From Sulfurimonas sp. (GTDB taxonomy: Bacteria; Campylobacterota; Campylobacteria; Campylobacterales; Sulfurimonadaceae): a DNA stretch of 9,246 nucleotides. The position numbers and the translations under genes were made by a program. The stretch covers positions 1-9,246 of the forward strand of contig JAMOMX010000311.1 of NCBI GenBank assembly GCA_027066935.1, in the 5' to 3' direction. A model generated the notes under the pieces. It searched no databases. It saw only the letters and a program-made list of their open reading frames with translations, and had not been told where the DNA came from. Of the stretch, positions 1-8,034 are shown one piece after another (position 1 is the stretch's first letter; each line of letters opens with the position of its first letter).

Positions 1-1
1 C

Positions 2-1858
2 GATGATATACACAAAGCAGTATTTACTGGAACAAAAGAGATTATGTTTGCTGATCTCTCAGGAACTATAACAACCATGATAGCACTTGCCCCTATGCTT
101 TTTGTAGGTGGTTATCCACAAACTGTTTTTCAACCTCTAGTTGGAACTCTTTTGTTAGCACTTACAGCTTCTTATATTATCTCTATTACAGCTGTTCCGT
201 TACTCTCTTTAAAAATTTTAGCATTAGATAATAAGTTTATAAACACAAGTGAGAAGTACTTTCATAAAATATTTTCAAAAGTGACAGATGCTGTGCAGAT
301 GTTTTTTACAAATAGCGTTAAGTTAGCGTTAGATAGTAAAAAAGTTGCGACTATTTATTTTATAGTATTAATATTTTTATTTGTCACAAGTGTAAAAGGA
401 GTTATGCCTATAGTTGGTCAAGAGCTTATGCCTCCTATGGATACAGGTGGAGTTAAAGTTGCAGTTACAGTTGACTCAAACCTTCCAATAGAAAACTCAC
501 AGCTTATAGTTGAGCAAATTGATAAAATATTACGCAAACATGGTGAGATATTAAGAGTTTCAAGCTCAATAGGCTCTGAGGCTGGTGTTGTAAGTATTGG
601 AAGTGGGAGTGGTATAGATCAGATTCTTATCAACGCTACTTATATAGACAGATATCAAAGAAAAGAATCTATTTGGGAGATAGAGAGAAAACTAAGACAA
701 GAGATAGCAAAAATAGAAAATATAAAACATTTTGAAGTTGTAGATTATGGTGCAACAGCACTAGCTAGTATTAGAGCAAATTTAGATGTAACACTCTTTA
801 GTGATAGTATAGATGACTTATATATAGCAGGGGAGATGATAGAGAATGTTTTATATAAGACTCAAGGGATAGTTTCAGTTTCAAGAACTTGGGATATGGA
901 TAAAGTTGTATATGATTTGAAAATAGATGAAGCTATGGCTCTTTCATACGGAATAACAAGCTCTGATATATTATCTCAAGTAAAAATATTACTTCATGGA
1001 GCTTTAGTATCATCATACTCTAGACAAAACAGCTCAGACTACAATGTAAGAGTTTGGGTTAAACAAAAATATAGAGACTCAGCTAAAACAATACTTTCAA
1101 CAAAAATAGTGACAAAAAAAGGTTTGGTAGAGCTTCAAAAATTTGCACAAATTAAAAAAGTTATAGAGCCTACTCTAATTACAAGAGAGGGTCTTCAGTA
1201 CACTTTAAATGTTTATGGTTTTAGAGAAAAAGCGGCAATTTCACATATAATGGCATCATTTGAAAAAGAAGCAAAAAATATAAAACTACCACTAAGTGTT
1301 ACTATGGAGCAAAGTGGAGATATAAAACAGTTTAAAAGTTCATCTGAGAGGATGCTTGGAGCGATTGGTTTTGCGATTGTATTGATCTTTTTTACCCTTA
1401 TTACTCTATTTAACTCTGTAAAAATATCATTGATGATTTTATTATCTATCCCTCTAACAATTATTGGAGCTTCATGGATAATGTTGATTTTAAACTACCA
1501 TACATCTATGCCTGCAATGATGGGCTTTATGCTTTTGAGTGGAGTTATTGTAAATAATGCGATACTTCTTATACATTTTGCACTTGAGAAGATGCAAGAG
1601 GGACTTAAAAAGCGTGAAGCAATGCTTGAGTCTATAAAAATTAGAACAAGACCTGTTCTTATGACAGCATTTGCAGTAACAGCAGGTATGTTGCCTGTTG
1701 CTCTAGGAAGCGCTATAGGGTTAGAGAGATTAGCTCCTCTTGGCGCTGTTGCTATAGGTGGATTGATGGTTGGAACATTTTTGACACTTCTTTTTATCCC
1801 ATTGGTATTTATTTGGAGCATTAAAGATAATGAGGTTGCTAATACCAATCCCCATTAA
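2..1858 (+). CDS. RND-family efflux permease, C-terminal part (5' truncated by window edge)
   Basis: This is the C-terminal 618 residues of an inner-membrane RND proton-driven exporter (full family length is about 1,020-1,050). The frame is open from base 2, reading DDIHKAVFTGTKEIMF, which matches the stretch just after the TM4 proton-relay aspartates of RND pumps. The ATG at 44 is therefore internal and the real start lies upstream. Helices at about 80-210 are followed by a helix at about 340-420, the LMPPMDTGG segment (427-453) that opens the second periplasmic porter domain, and a soluble region to about 1340. The last helices follow (about 1350-1840), with the conserved GVIVNNAILLIHFA (1540-1581), TRPVLMTA and the LERLAPLGAVAIGGL segment. 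The protein ends with a short cytoplasmic tail. Partners (a membrane-fusion protein and an outer-membrane channel) would lie upstream. Substrate cannot be read from this part; it could be drug, metal or lipid. The stop is only 11 bp from the convergent ygiQ stop, leaving no room for a dedicated terminator. Confidence 0.93.
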   Translation, partial: DDIHKAVFTGTKEIMFADLSGTITTMIALAPMLFVGGYPQTVFQPLVGTLLLALTASYIISITAVPLLSLKILALDNKFINTSEKYFHKIFSKVTDAVQMFFTNSVKLALDSKKVATIYFIVLIFLFVTSVKGVMPIVGQELMPPMDTGGVKVAVTVDSNLPIENSQLIVEQIDKILRKHGEILRVSSSIGSEAGVVSIGSGSGIDQILINATYIDRYQRKESIWEIERKLRQEIAKIENIKHFEVVDYGATALASIRANLDVTLFSDSIDDLYIAGEMIENVLYKTQGIVSVSRTWDMDKVVYDLKIDEAMALSYGITSSDILSQVKILLHGALVSSYSRQNSSDYNVRVWVKQKYRDSAKTILSTKIVTKKGLVELQKFAQIKKVIEPTLITREGLQYTLNVYGFREKAAISHIMASFEKEAKNIKLPLSVTMEQSGDIKQFKSSSERMLGAIGFAIVLIFFTLITLFNSVKISLMILLSIPLTIIGASWIMLILNYHTSMPAMMGFMLLSGVIVNNAILLIHFALEKMQEGLKKREAMLESIKIRTRPVLMTAFAVTAGMLPVALGSAIGLERLAPLGAVAIGGLMVGTFLTLLFIPLVFIWSIKDNEVANTNPH

Positions 1859-1869
1859 AAGGTAGATAT

Positions 1870-3645
1870 TTACGAAGCAAACCCACTGCAAAATTTATCT
1901 TTTGCTACAACAATTTGTTTTTGTTTTTCTTTTCTTTTTGTATCTTTTTCAACAAAGATTTTTTTACGAGTTTTTGGATCTAACTCTGTATAATACATTA
2001 CAGCTGAGTAAGTACTTGGTGTTGGTGTGAAAACTTGAGCTTGTTCTGGGTTCATTTGTAGTTCATCTGTTGTAAAACGCTTTAATTCGTGCATATCTTT
2101 TTCTTCACAGCCAGGATGTGCAGCTATGAGATAATATGTTAAAAACTGATTTTTCCCCTCTTCTTTATTTAATTTATCATACATCTTTTTAAAATCTACA
2201 AGGGTTTGTTTACCAGGTTTACCCATAAGAGAGAGAACATGTTGTTGTGTATGTTCTGGTGCTACTTTCATCTGTCCTGATATATGATGTTTTACCATCT
2301 CTTTTAAGTATGAAAAACCATGTTTTTTATCAGCAGTTATAAAGTCATATCTTACACCAGATGCTACAAAGGCTTTTCTAACACCTTCAACTTCCCTAAT
2401 TTGACGAAGAAGGTTAATATTTCTACTATGATCTATATGCATAGTTTTACAAAGACGCTGGGCATCTACACAGCGAATATCATCACATGTCCCTTTTTTA
2501 AGTTTTTTATCACATTCATACCCATACATATTTGCAGTTGGACCACCTACATCGGAGATAATCCCTTTATAATCTTTATACTTATTAAAATCATTAGCTT
2601 CAGCTAATATATTTGTCTCTGAGCGAGTTCTTATTGTCCTACCTTGATGCACACCAATAGCACAAAAATTACATTCACCCCAACAACCATGATGAGTCAT
2701 GATAGAAAACTTTATAGTCTCTAAACATTTAACTTTGCCCATTTTTGCATAATAAGGATGTAACTCTCTAGTAAAAGGAAGGTTTGAATTGGCATCCATC
2801 TCATCTTCATTTAGATAATCACAAGGGGGATTTTGAATAAGAAAACGGTTATCTACTTTCTGACATAACCCTTTTGCAGTTATTGGGTCGTTATTATCAT
2901 AAAAAGCATCAAAAAGATCTATATATCTCTCTTTGTCATCTAAACACTCTTGATGACTTGGTAATTGAATATACTCATAGTTTGGCTCTTTAGATATATA
3001 ACACACACCACGTATATTTTGCCAATTTTCACCCAATGATATTGCACGAGTTAGTTGCTCTAGTGCTATCTCACCCATTCCATATATAAGTATGTCACCC
3101 TTAGCATCAAAGATAACTGGTTTTTTCAATTTGTTTTGCCAATAGTCATAATGAGTTACTCGTCTAAGTGAGGCTTCTATACCACCAAGTACAAGTGGCA
3201 CAGTATTTTTAAAATAGCGTCTTATTAGATTACAATATACACTCAACGCACGGTCTGGGCGTTTGTTGTTTTTTCCACCAGGAGTATAGTCATCAGAATT
3301 TCTGAATTTTTTTGTAGCTGTATAGTTAGAGACCATACTATCAACACTGCCACCGCTTATGCCCCAATAGAGCTTAGGCTCACCTAGGCGCATAATATCA
3401 TCAGAACTTTTAATATCAGGTTGACCAATCATACCAACTCTATAGCCCATCTTTTCAAGCATGCGACCAACCATAGCTACACCAATAAAGGGTGAATCAA
3501 TATATGCATCACCACTCACAAGGATAACATCACAATAATCCCAGCCTCTGTTTTGCATCTCTTCTCTAGTTGTTGGAAGAAAAGATTTTAAACTAAATGA
3601 TACACTATTTTTAATTTGCTTAAAGTTTTTGTTTCGCCTACTCAA
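1870..3645 (-). CDS. ygiQ: YgiQ-family radical SAM protein, TTG start
   Basis: A 591-residue radical SAM enzyme of the YgiQ family, whose reaction and substrate are not established. The N-terminus carries the family signature FLPTTREEM (about residues 22-30) and GWDYCDVILVSGDAYID (34-50). A B12-binding-like segment follows, with LGGIEASLRR at 153-162. The core has the [4Fe-4S] motif C321-xxx-C325-xx-C328 in HHGCWGECNFCAIG. A second group of cysteines (C378, C387, C392, C399) before DHSRN is also typical of YgiQ. Later landmarks are SGVRYD (429-434), SGQMKVAPEHT (456-466) and FTPTPSTYSAVMYYT (539-553). The Lys-rich tail is short compared with the roughly 740-residue E. coli protein, so most of the C-terminal DUF3362 region is absent. 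The start is TTG: an in-frame TGA lies 15 bases upstream of it with no ATG or GTG between. A GGA sits 5 bases before the TTG. Divergent from the acyl-CoA synthetase gene. Confidence 0.93.
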   Translation of the reverse strand: MSRRNKNFKQIKNSVSFSLKSFLPTTREEMQNRGWDYCDVILVSGDAYIDSPFIGVAMVGRMLEKMGYRVGMIGQPDIKSSDDIMRLGEPKLYWGISGGSVDSMVSNYTATKKFRNSDDYTPGGKNNKRPDRALSVYCNLIRRYFKNTVPLVLGGIEASLRRVTHYDYWQNKLKKPVIFDAKGDILIYGMGEIALEQLTRAISLGENWQNIRGVCYISKEPNYEYIQLPSHQECLDDKERYIDLFDAFYDNNDPITAKGLCQKVDNRFLIQNPPCDYLNEDEMDANSNLPFTRELHPYYAKMGKVKCLETIKFSIMTHHGCWGECNFCAIGVHQGRTIRTRSETNILAEANDFNKYKDYKGIISDVGGPTANMYGYECDKKLKKGTCDDIRCVDAQRLCKTMHIDHSRNINLLRQIREVEGVRKAFVASGVRYDFITADKKHGFSYLKEMVKHHISGQMKVAPEHTQQHVLSLMGKPGKQTLVDFKKMYDKLNKEEGKNQFLTYYLIAAHPGCEEKDMHELKRFTTDELQMNPEQAQVFTPTPSTYSAVMYYTELDPKTRKKIFVEKDTKRKEKQKQIVVAKDKFCSGFAS

Positions 3646-3661
3646 TATATTCCAATATTTT

Positions 3662-3679
3662 CATTTTTTTATGTATAAT
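3662..3679 (+). promoter_or_regulatory. Candidate sigma70 promoter of the acyl-CoA synthetase / FliL-like unit
   Basis: A perfect TATAAT (3674-3679) follows a run of seven Ts (3664-3670) and a TG (3672-3673). This T-rich tract plus -10 arrangement, with no recognisable -35 box, is the usual Campylobacterota housekeeping promoter style. Transcription would begin near 3686, giving a leader of about 29 bases. The leader contains AGG at 3704-3706, 8 bases before the ATG at 3715. The site lies in the 69-bp gap shared with the divergent ygiQ gene. Confidence 0.65.
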
Positions 3680-3714
3680 GATACTAAATTATTCCAAAAT
3701 ATTAGGTTATATAT

Positions 3715-5385
3715 ATGAATTATCCTTATGGAAATTTAGAAAACTTTACGTTGCCAAAAGTACTAGATCGTTCAATAAAGCTATACGGTGAATTAGATGC
3801 CTTTGGTTTTGTTGGTAAAAAAGCTATGAATTATAATAAGTTTAATAGTAAAGTTCATGATTTAATTAATCTATTAATTTCAAATGGGATATCTAAAGGT
3901 GATAAAGTAGCCCTGCTAAGTGAAAATATGCCTAATTGGGGTGTTGCTTATTTTGCAATTACTTATTTTGGGGCAGTTGTAGTACCAATACTGCCAGATT
4001 TTCACCCATCTGATGTTCATCATATCATTAAACACTCTGAAGCCAAAGCTATTATTGTTTCAGATAAACACCTTAGTACTATTGAGGATGATCCAAATTT
4101 TAATGCAAAATTTGTTGTAAATTTAGAAAAATTAGAGCTTATAGATGAACTATCAAATATTAGCTATATAGAACAAATAAAGAAAAAAATCACTACACCT
4201 AAAATCACTACACCAGATGAAGAAGATCTATGTGCAATTATCTACACATCTGGTACTACTGGTAATTCAAAAGGTGTAATGTTGTCACATAAAAATCTAG
4301 TAACTAACGCACTATCAACTTTTTGTAAAGTTGAGATGTTAAAAACTGATGTATTTCTTTCTATTTTACCTTTAGCACATACATTAGAATGCACAGTTGG
4401 TTTAATCACTCCTATTTTGCATGGATCTAGTGTTTTTTATATAGACAAAGCTCCAACTCCAAGTGTACTTTTAAAAGCGTTTAGTATAATTAAACCAACC
4501 TTTATGTTAAGTGTGCCATTAATTATAGAAAAAATATATAAAAATAAAATATTGGCAAAATTTAATAGCTCATTTATAACAAAGAACTTATATAAAATTC
4601 CATTTTTTAGAAAAAAATTAAATCTAATTGCTGGAAAAAAATTGATTGAAACATTTGGTGGTCGTATGCGCTTTTTTGGAATTGGTGGAGCTGGACTCTC
4701 TCCAATTGTTGAGCAGTTTTTATATGAAGCAAAGTTTCCATATGTAATAGGATATGGATTAACTGAAACTGCTCCCCTTTTAGCTGGTGGTTCATTACTT
4801 GATAGTAAAATAAAAATAAAATCTACTGGCACTGCTTTTTATGGTGTTAAACTCAAGATAAAAAATCCTGATGCTAAAACAGGCGAGGGGGAGATTATCG
4901 CAAAAGGTCCAAGTGTAATGATTGGATACTATAAAGATGAAAAAGCGACTGCTCAAACTATGGAGGATGGTTGGTTTTTAACTGGTGACTTAGGTCATAT
5001 AGATGAAGATGGATTCTTATTTATGAGTGGAAGAAGTAAAAATGTAATAGTTGGTTCTGGTGGAGAAAATATTTATCCTGAACAGATAGAAGCGATAATA
5101 AATAATGAGCTAACTGTTATTGATTCTTTAGTTATGGAAAATTCTCAAAATAAAATCATAGCAAGAATTCATCTTGATTATGACTTAATAGATACAATGT
5201 TTCACGGCGAAAAAAAGACAGATAAAGAGATGTCTGAATTAGTATCTAAACATTTAGAAGATATGAGAGTAGATATTAATTCAAAAATCTCATCCTTTTC
5301 AAGAATATCAAAATATATAGAACAAATTGAGCCTTTTACTAAAACACCAACTAAAAAAATAAAAAGATTTTTATACAAAGACTAA
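3715..5385 (+). CDS. Long-chain-type acyl-CoA synthetase (AMP-binding, ANL superfamily)
   Basis: A 556-residue adenylate-forming enzyme that probably activates a fatty acid to an acyl-AMP and then to acyl-CoA, releasing PPi, in the cytosol or at the inner membrane. All ANL landmarks are present in order: P-loop YTSGTTGNSKG (177-187), SILPLAHTLE (216-225), the YGLTET adenine-binding motif (347-352), TGD with D425 contacting the ribose, the hinge region DGFLFMSGRSKN (432-443, R440), GENIYPEQIE (450-459) and the C-terminal PTKKIKR, whose K548 fits the catalytic lysine. The long insert between the P-loop and YGLTET (about 260-340, with LIAGKKLIETFGGRMRFFGIGG) is of the long-chain FadD/FAA type. 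Chain length and whether the product is CoA- or ACP-linked cannot be decided. Start ATG has AGG 8 bases upstream. The FliL-like gene follows after 17 bp, so the two are probably cotranscribed. No beta-oxidation gene is nearby. Confidence 0.9.
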   Translation: MNYPYGNLENFTLPKVLDRSIKLYGELDAFGFVGKKAMNYNKFNSKVHDLINLLISNGISKGDKVALLSENMPNWGVAYFAITYFGAVVVPILPDFHPSDVHHIIKHSEAKAIIVSDKHLSTIEDDPNFNAKFVVNLEKLELIDELSNISYIEQIKKKITTPKITTPDEEDLCAIIYTSGTTGNSKGVMLSHKNLVTNALSTFCKVEMLKTDVFLSILPLAHTLECTVGLITPILHGSSVFYIDKAPTPSVLLKAFSIIKPTFMLSVPLIIEKIYKNKILAKFNSSFITKNLYKIPFFRKKLNLIAGKKLIETFGGRMRFFGIGGAGLSPIVEQFLYEAKFPYVIGYGLTETAPLLAGGSLLDSKIKIKSTGTAFYGVKLKIKNPDAKTGEGEIIAKGPSVMIGYYKDEKATAQTMEDGWFLTGDLGHIDEDGFLFMSGRSKNVIVGSGGENIYPEQIEAIINNELTVIDSLVMENSQNKIIARIHLDYDLIDTMFHGEKKTDKEMSELVSKHLEDMRVDINSKISSFSRISKYIEQIEPFTKTPTKKIKRFLYKD

Positions 5386-5402
5386 AATTACCAGGAAGTA
5401 AA

Positions 5403-5894
5403 ATGCCAAAAAAAACTAAAAATATTATATATATAATCTTAACAATTATAATAGTTATAACATTGGCTATTTATGGGTACATGACATCAGAATTTTCAAA
5501 AATAAAAAAATACGATAACAATATTCGAGATGATATAAAATCTAAAATTGCTAAACAGCGTCACTATTCAACAGAAGCAAAAATAATAAACGATGGAATA
5601 CTACATCTAGGGCACTTTGAAATAAATATAGCGAATAATAAAAAACTTATTGCTAATATATCGATTAAGTATAATATACCAAAAAGTATTTGGAAAAATT
5701 CAAAAGCAAAAAAAGAGATGCTTAAAAATGGTCCAGTGATTAGAAATATTGTTATAGAAACAATTTTAAATAAAACTTCTTATGAGATAATCAGCTATAG
5801 AGTTAAAAACAAAATTATCAATAACATAAATCCATATCTAACAAATACAAAAATTGAAGCTATTTATTTTAATGAATTTATTGTAAGTGATTAA
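5403..5894 (+). CDS. FliL-like single-pass membrane protein
   Basis: A 163-residue protein with a short Lys-rich cytoplasmic start (MPKKTK), one strongly hydrophobic helix (about residues 8-27) and a periplasmic domain. The domain resembles FliL, the flagellar stator-associated protein with an SPFH/stomatin-like fold. The match rests on a beta strand IANISIKYNI (83-92), a helix starting PVIRNIVIETILNKTSYEI (111-129), a basic helix VKNKIINNINPYL (134-146), and the closing IEAIYFNEFIVSD (151-163), which parallels the VYFTEFVVQ-type ending of FliL. Length is close to normal for FliL (about 140-180). The start is well supported: AGGA at 5393-5396 with 6 bases to the ATG. It follows the acyl-CoA synthetase by 17 bp and ends 6 bp from the convergent pyrophosphatase gene. 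No flagellar gene is adjacent, so it may be a paralogue outside the flagellum or a displaced fliL. It is very rich in Lys, Ile and Asn and has no Cys. Confidence 0.72.
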   Translation: MPKKTKNIIYIILTIIIVITLAIYGYMTSEFSKIKKYDNNIRDDIKSKIAKQRHYSTEAKIINDGILHLGHFEINIANNKKLIANISIKYNIPKSIWKNSKAKKEMLKNGPVIRNIVIETILNKTSYEIISYRVKNKIINNINPYLTNTKIEAIYFNEFIVSD

Positions 5895-5900
5895 AAATAT

Positions 5901-6818
5901 TTAAAATTTAGGTTGTAAAAATGGAATTATTTGTTTTTTACGACTTAAAACTCCATCTAACCAAACTTGAGAATTTTCAAGTTTCATATCAAATGCAGAT
6001 TCAAATTTTGTGTCATCATCACTGATAACTAACATTTGAGAGCCCTCTTTCATAATGTCTGTTAAAAGTATAGCAATAGAATGGAGTGAATTTTCATCTT
6101 TTAATTTTTGCATATCTTTTAGAAGCATCTCTTTTTTATCATCAAATACACTCAGATTCACAACTTCTAGCTGACCTACACCAATTTTTGAACCATTCAT
6201 CTCAAACTCTTTATAATCTCTAGTATTTAATTCACGAGCTGAAGCACCATCTACTGCCGATTTTACTATAAACATCTCCATACCTAAAGCTTTATAATCT
6301 TTTACCCCAGCAATTTTAGCTAGTTCTCTACAAGCATGTGTATCAACTTTTGTACATGTTGGTGATTTAAATATTACAGTATCACTTAAAATCGCGCATA
6401 ACATCATGCCGGCAATATTTTTTGGTATTTCTACATCATATGATTTAAACATCTCAAATATAATTGTGTTAGAGCAACCTATTGGGCGTATCCAACACTC
6501 TAGTGGTGCAGAAGTAGTAATATCACCTAATTTATGATGATCAATAATTCCTAAAATAGTAGCGTCTTTTATATCTTTTGGAGCTTGTGAAAGATCTGAA
6601 AAATCAACTATATAAACACTCTCCCCAGCGTAAGAAGTCTTAAGTTCAGGTGACTTGCCTCCAAATTTATTTAAAATAAATTTTGTCTCAGCAGAGATGT
6701 CACCTTGTCGTGTTGGTATACAGTCTTCATCAAGTTCATTTTTAAGGTATGCTAAAGAGATAGCTCCTATTATAGAATCACTATCTGGACTTGTATGACC
6801 AAAAATATATGTTGACAT
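5901..6818 (-). CDS. ppaC: Manganese-dependent inorganic pyrophosphatase (family II, DHH)
   Basis: A 305-residue soluble enzyme hydrolysing PPi to two phosphates, which pulls forward PPi-releasing biosynthetic reactions. The DHH domain holds the metal ligands by position: GHTSPDSDS (H8, D12, D14), VDFSD (D72), DHHK (D93, H94, H95) and LSDTVIFKSPTCT (D146). The DHHA2 domain shows RDYKEF (K203) and the phosphate-binding SRKKQIIP (R293, K294). Length and spacing agree with the roughly 309-residue Bacillus enzyme. Some normally strong motifs vary: VDHNE reads VDFSD and AEPVG reads IRPIG, but no ligand is lost. Two consecutive CBS domains found in regulated family members are absent. The start ATG has AAGG 8 bases upstream. 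The gene lies 54 bp downstream of the sensor kinase on the same strand and probably has its own promoter in the gap. Confidence 0.93.
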   Translation of the reverse strand: MSTYIFGHTSPDSDSIIGAISLAYLKNELDEDCIPTRQGDISAETKFILNKFGGKSPELKTSYAGESVYIVDFSDLSQAPKDIKDATILGIIDHHKLGDITTSAPLECWIRPIGCSNTIIFEMFKSYDVEIPKNIAGMMLCAILSDTVIFKSPTCTKVDTHACRELAKIAGVKDYKALGMEMFIVKSAVDGASARELNTRDYKEFEMNGSKIGVGQLEVVNLSVFDDKKEMLLKDMQKLKDENSLHSIAILLTDIMKEGSQMLVISDDDTKFESAFDMKLENSQVWLDGVLSRKKQIIPFLQPKF

Positions 6819-6830
6819 TTTAAATACCTT

Positions 6831-6867
6831 TAGATAATTTTTGTAAGTATACTGAAAAAATTATCTA
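6831..6867 (-). promoter_or_regulatory. Dyad overlapping a candidate ppaC promoter
   Basis: Two perfect 12-bp arms, TAGATAATTTTT (6831-6842) and AAAAATTATCTA (6856-6867), flank a 13-base centre that contains the perfect palindrome AGTATACT (6846-6853). Read on the - strand, the centre gives TATACT preceded by a T-run and CAG, a fair -10 box for ppaC with transcription starting near 6839. The Shine-Dalgarno AAGG (6827-6830) follows at once. The dyad could be an operator, or a weak A/T-only hairpin separating the kinase and pyrophosphatase messages. The symmetry is directly visible; its function is inferred. Confidence 0.5.
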
Positions 6868-6872
6868 TAAAA

Positions 6873-8015
6873 CTATTTTATTGGTAACTTTATAGTAAAA
6901 GTTACACCACAATCTATATTTTTCACCAAAAGTTTACCCTCTCCTAGCTCTTCAATGATTTGTTTTGCCATAGACAGACCAATTCCAGTGCCATTTTCCC
7001 CTTTAGTTGTAAAGAACTTATCAAATATTTTATCTATATCTAGCTTAGGGATTTGACCTGCATAATTTGTTATTGATATAACTCCGTATTTATCATCTTT
7101 ATAGCATTTTATAAGAATATTTTTATTTGCTGAACATTTTTTTTCTATTTCATCTACTGCATTTAATATTATATTTATTAAAGCTTGTTTATATAAATTT
7201 TCATAACCAAATATTTTAAAATCGTGCCCATTTTCAAACTCCAAATCTATTGTGACACTTTTGTTAGTAAAATGACTTGAAAACAAATTGATTAATTCAT
7301 AACTACTTTGCATTAAAGAAAAGTGACTTTTATCTTTATCTGGTTTAAAAAAATTACTAAAATCGTGCATAGTGTCAACCATAAACTTTATTTGTTCCTC
7401 AATCATATTTAAATTATTAAGCAATAGTTTATCAGGGTTTTCTTTTAATAATTCTTTTACTTTTACATTTATCGCACCAAGAGATATAGCAGAGAGAGGT
7501 TGTTTCCATTGATGTGAAATAGAAAGCATCATCTCTCCAATAGAAGCTATTTTAGATTGTTGCAAAGCAAATAGTTGAAGTTTTTGTTGTTCTTGAATGA
7601 GATTATTAAGATGATATTTGATTTTATTTTGAGATAAGTAGTTTTGCAGATGTGTTTTTACACGAATAAAAAGTTCTTTTTTTTGAAATGGCTTAGCTAT
7701 AAAGTCAATTCCGCCATACTCAAACCCTTTTACTAAGTCATTTACATTACTTTTAGCAGTTAAAAATATAATAGGAATATCATTATATAAAATATCATTT
7801 TTTAATATTCTACATACTTCGTATCCATCCATTTCTGGCATAATTATATCTAAAAGGATAAGACTTGGTCTTTTGTTTTTTATTACATTAAGTGCTTCTT
7901 TTCCACTCATCGCAAATGAAAAAGATATACCTATTGGTTTTAGCACATTTAACGCAACTTGAATATTTTCACTTACATCATCAACAATTAAAATTGATTC
8001 ATCTGATAAATTCAT
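6873..8015 (-). CDS. Cytosolic REC-histidine kinase (response regulator fused to sensor kinase)
   Basis: A 380-residue signalling protein with a receiver domain first and a kinase second, and no membrane segment. REC (about 6-125): acidic pair D12/D13, phosphoacceptor D56 in LILLDIIMPEMDG, T86 and K108 in IAKPF, all intact. A Gln/Lys-rich coiled-coil linker (about 125-155) leads to the H-box ASIGEMMLSISHQWKQPL, phospho-His H168. The ATPase domain has an N-box NIILNAVDE (281-289), F-box DKFFTTKG (332-339) and G2 box GTGIGLSMAKQII (342-354). The G1 box is degenerate: where DNAGGIP is expected it reads NYAGQIP (317-323), so the adenine-contacting Asp is Asn. It probably takes input through REC from another kinase and passes phosphate on; no partner regulator is in the window. 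Start ATG has AAGGGG 5 bases upstream. It precedes ppaC on the same strand. Confidence 0.92.
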   Translation of the reverse strand: MNLSDESILIVDDVSENIQVALNVLKPIGISFSFAMSGKEALNVIKNKRPSLILLDIIMPEMDGYEVCRILKNDILYNDIPIIFLTAKSNVNDLVKGFEYGGIDFIAKPFQKKELFIRVKTHLQNYLSQNKIKYHLNNLIQEQQKLQLFALQQSKIASIGEMMLSISHQWKQPLSAISLGAINVKVKELLKENPDKLLLNNLNMIEEQIKFMVDTMHDFSNFFKPDKDKSHFSLMQSSYELINLFSSHFTNKSVTIDLEFENGHDFKIFGYENLYKQALINIILNAVDEIEKKCSANKNILIKCYKDDKYGVISITNYAGQIPKLDIDKIFDKFFTTKGENGTGIGLSMAKQIIEELGEGKLLVKNIDCGVTFTIKLPIK

Positions 8016-8034
8016 ATTGTCCCCTTCTTGAATA

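Noticed and set aside
44..46. ATG at 44 as the start of the RND transporter
   Set aside because: The frame stays open to the left edge and the residues before it match the conserved RND region, so this methionine is internal.
1495..1848. Minus-strand open frame of 117 codons
   Set aside because: It lies fully inside the last helices of the RND permease and has no recognisable family features; it is a shadow of the conserved coding strand.
2320..2607. Plus-strand open frame of 95 codons
   Set aside because: It lies opposite the radical SAM core of the YgiQ-family gene and has no ribosome binding site or family resemblance.
4437..4832. Minus-strand open frames within the acyl-CoA synthetase gene
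   Set aside because: Both lie antisense to conserved adenylation motifs; their low-complexity translations mirror the coding strand.
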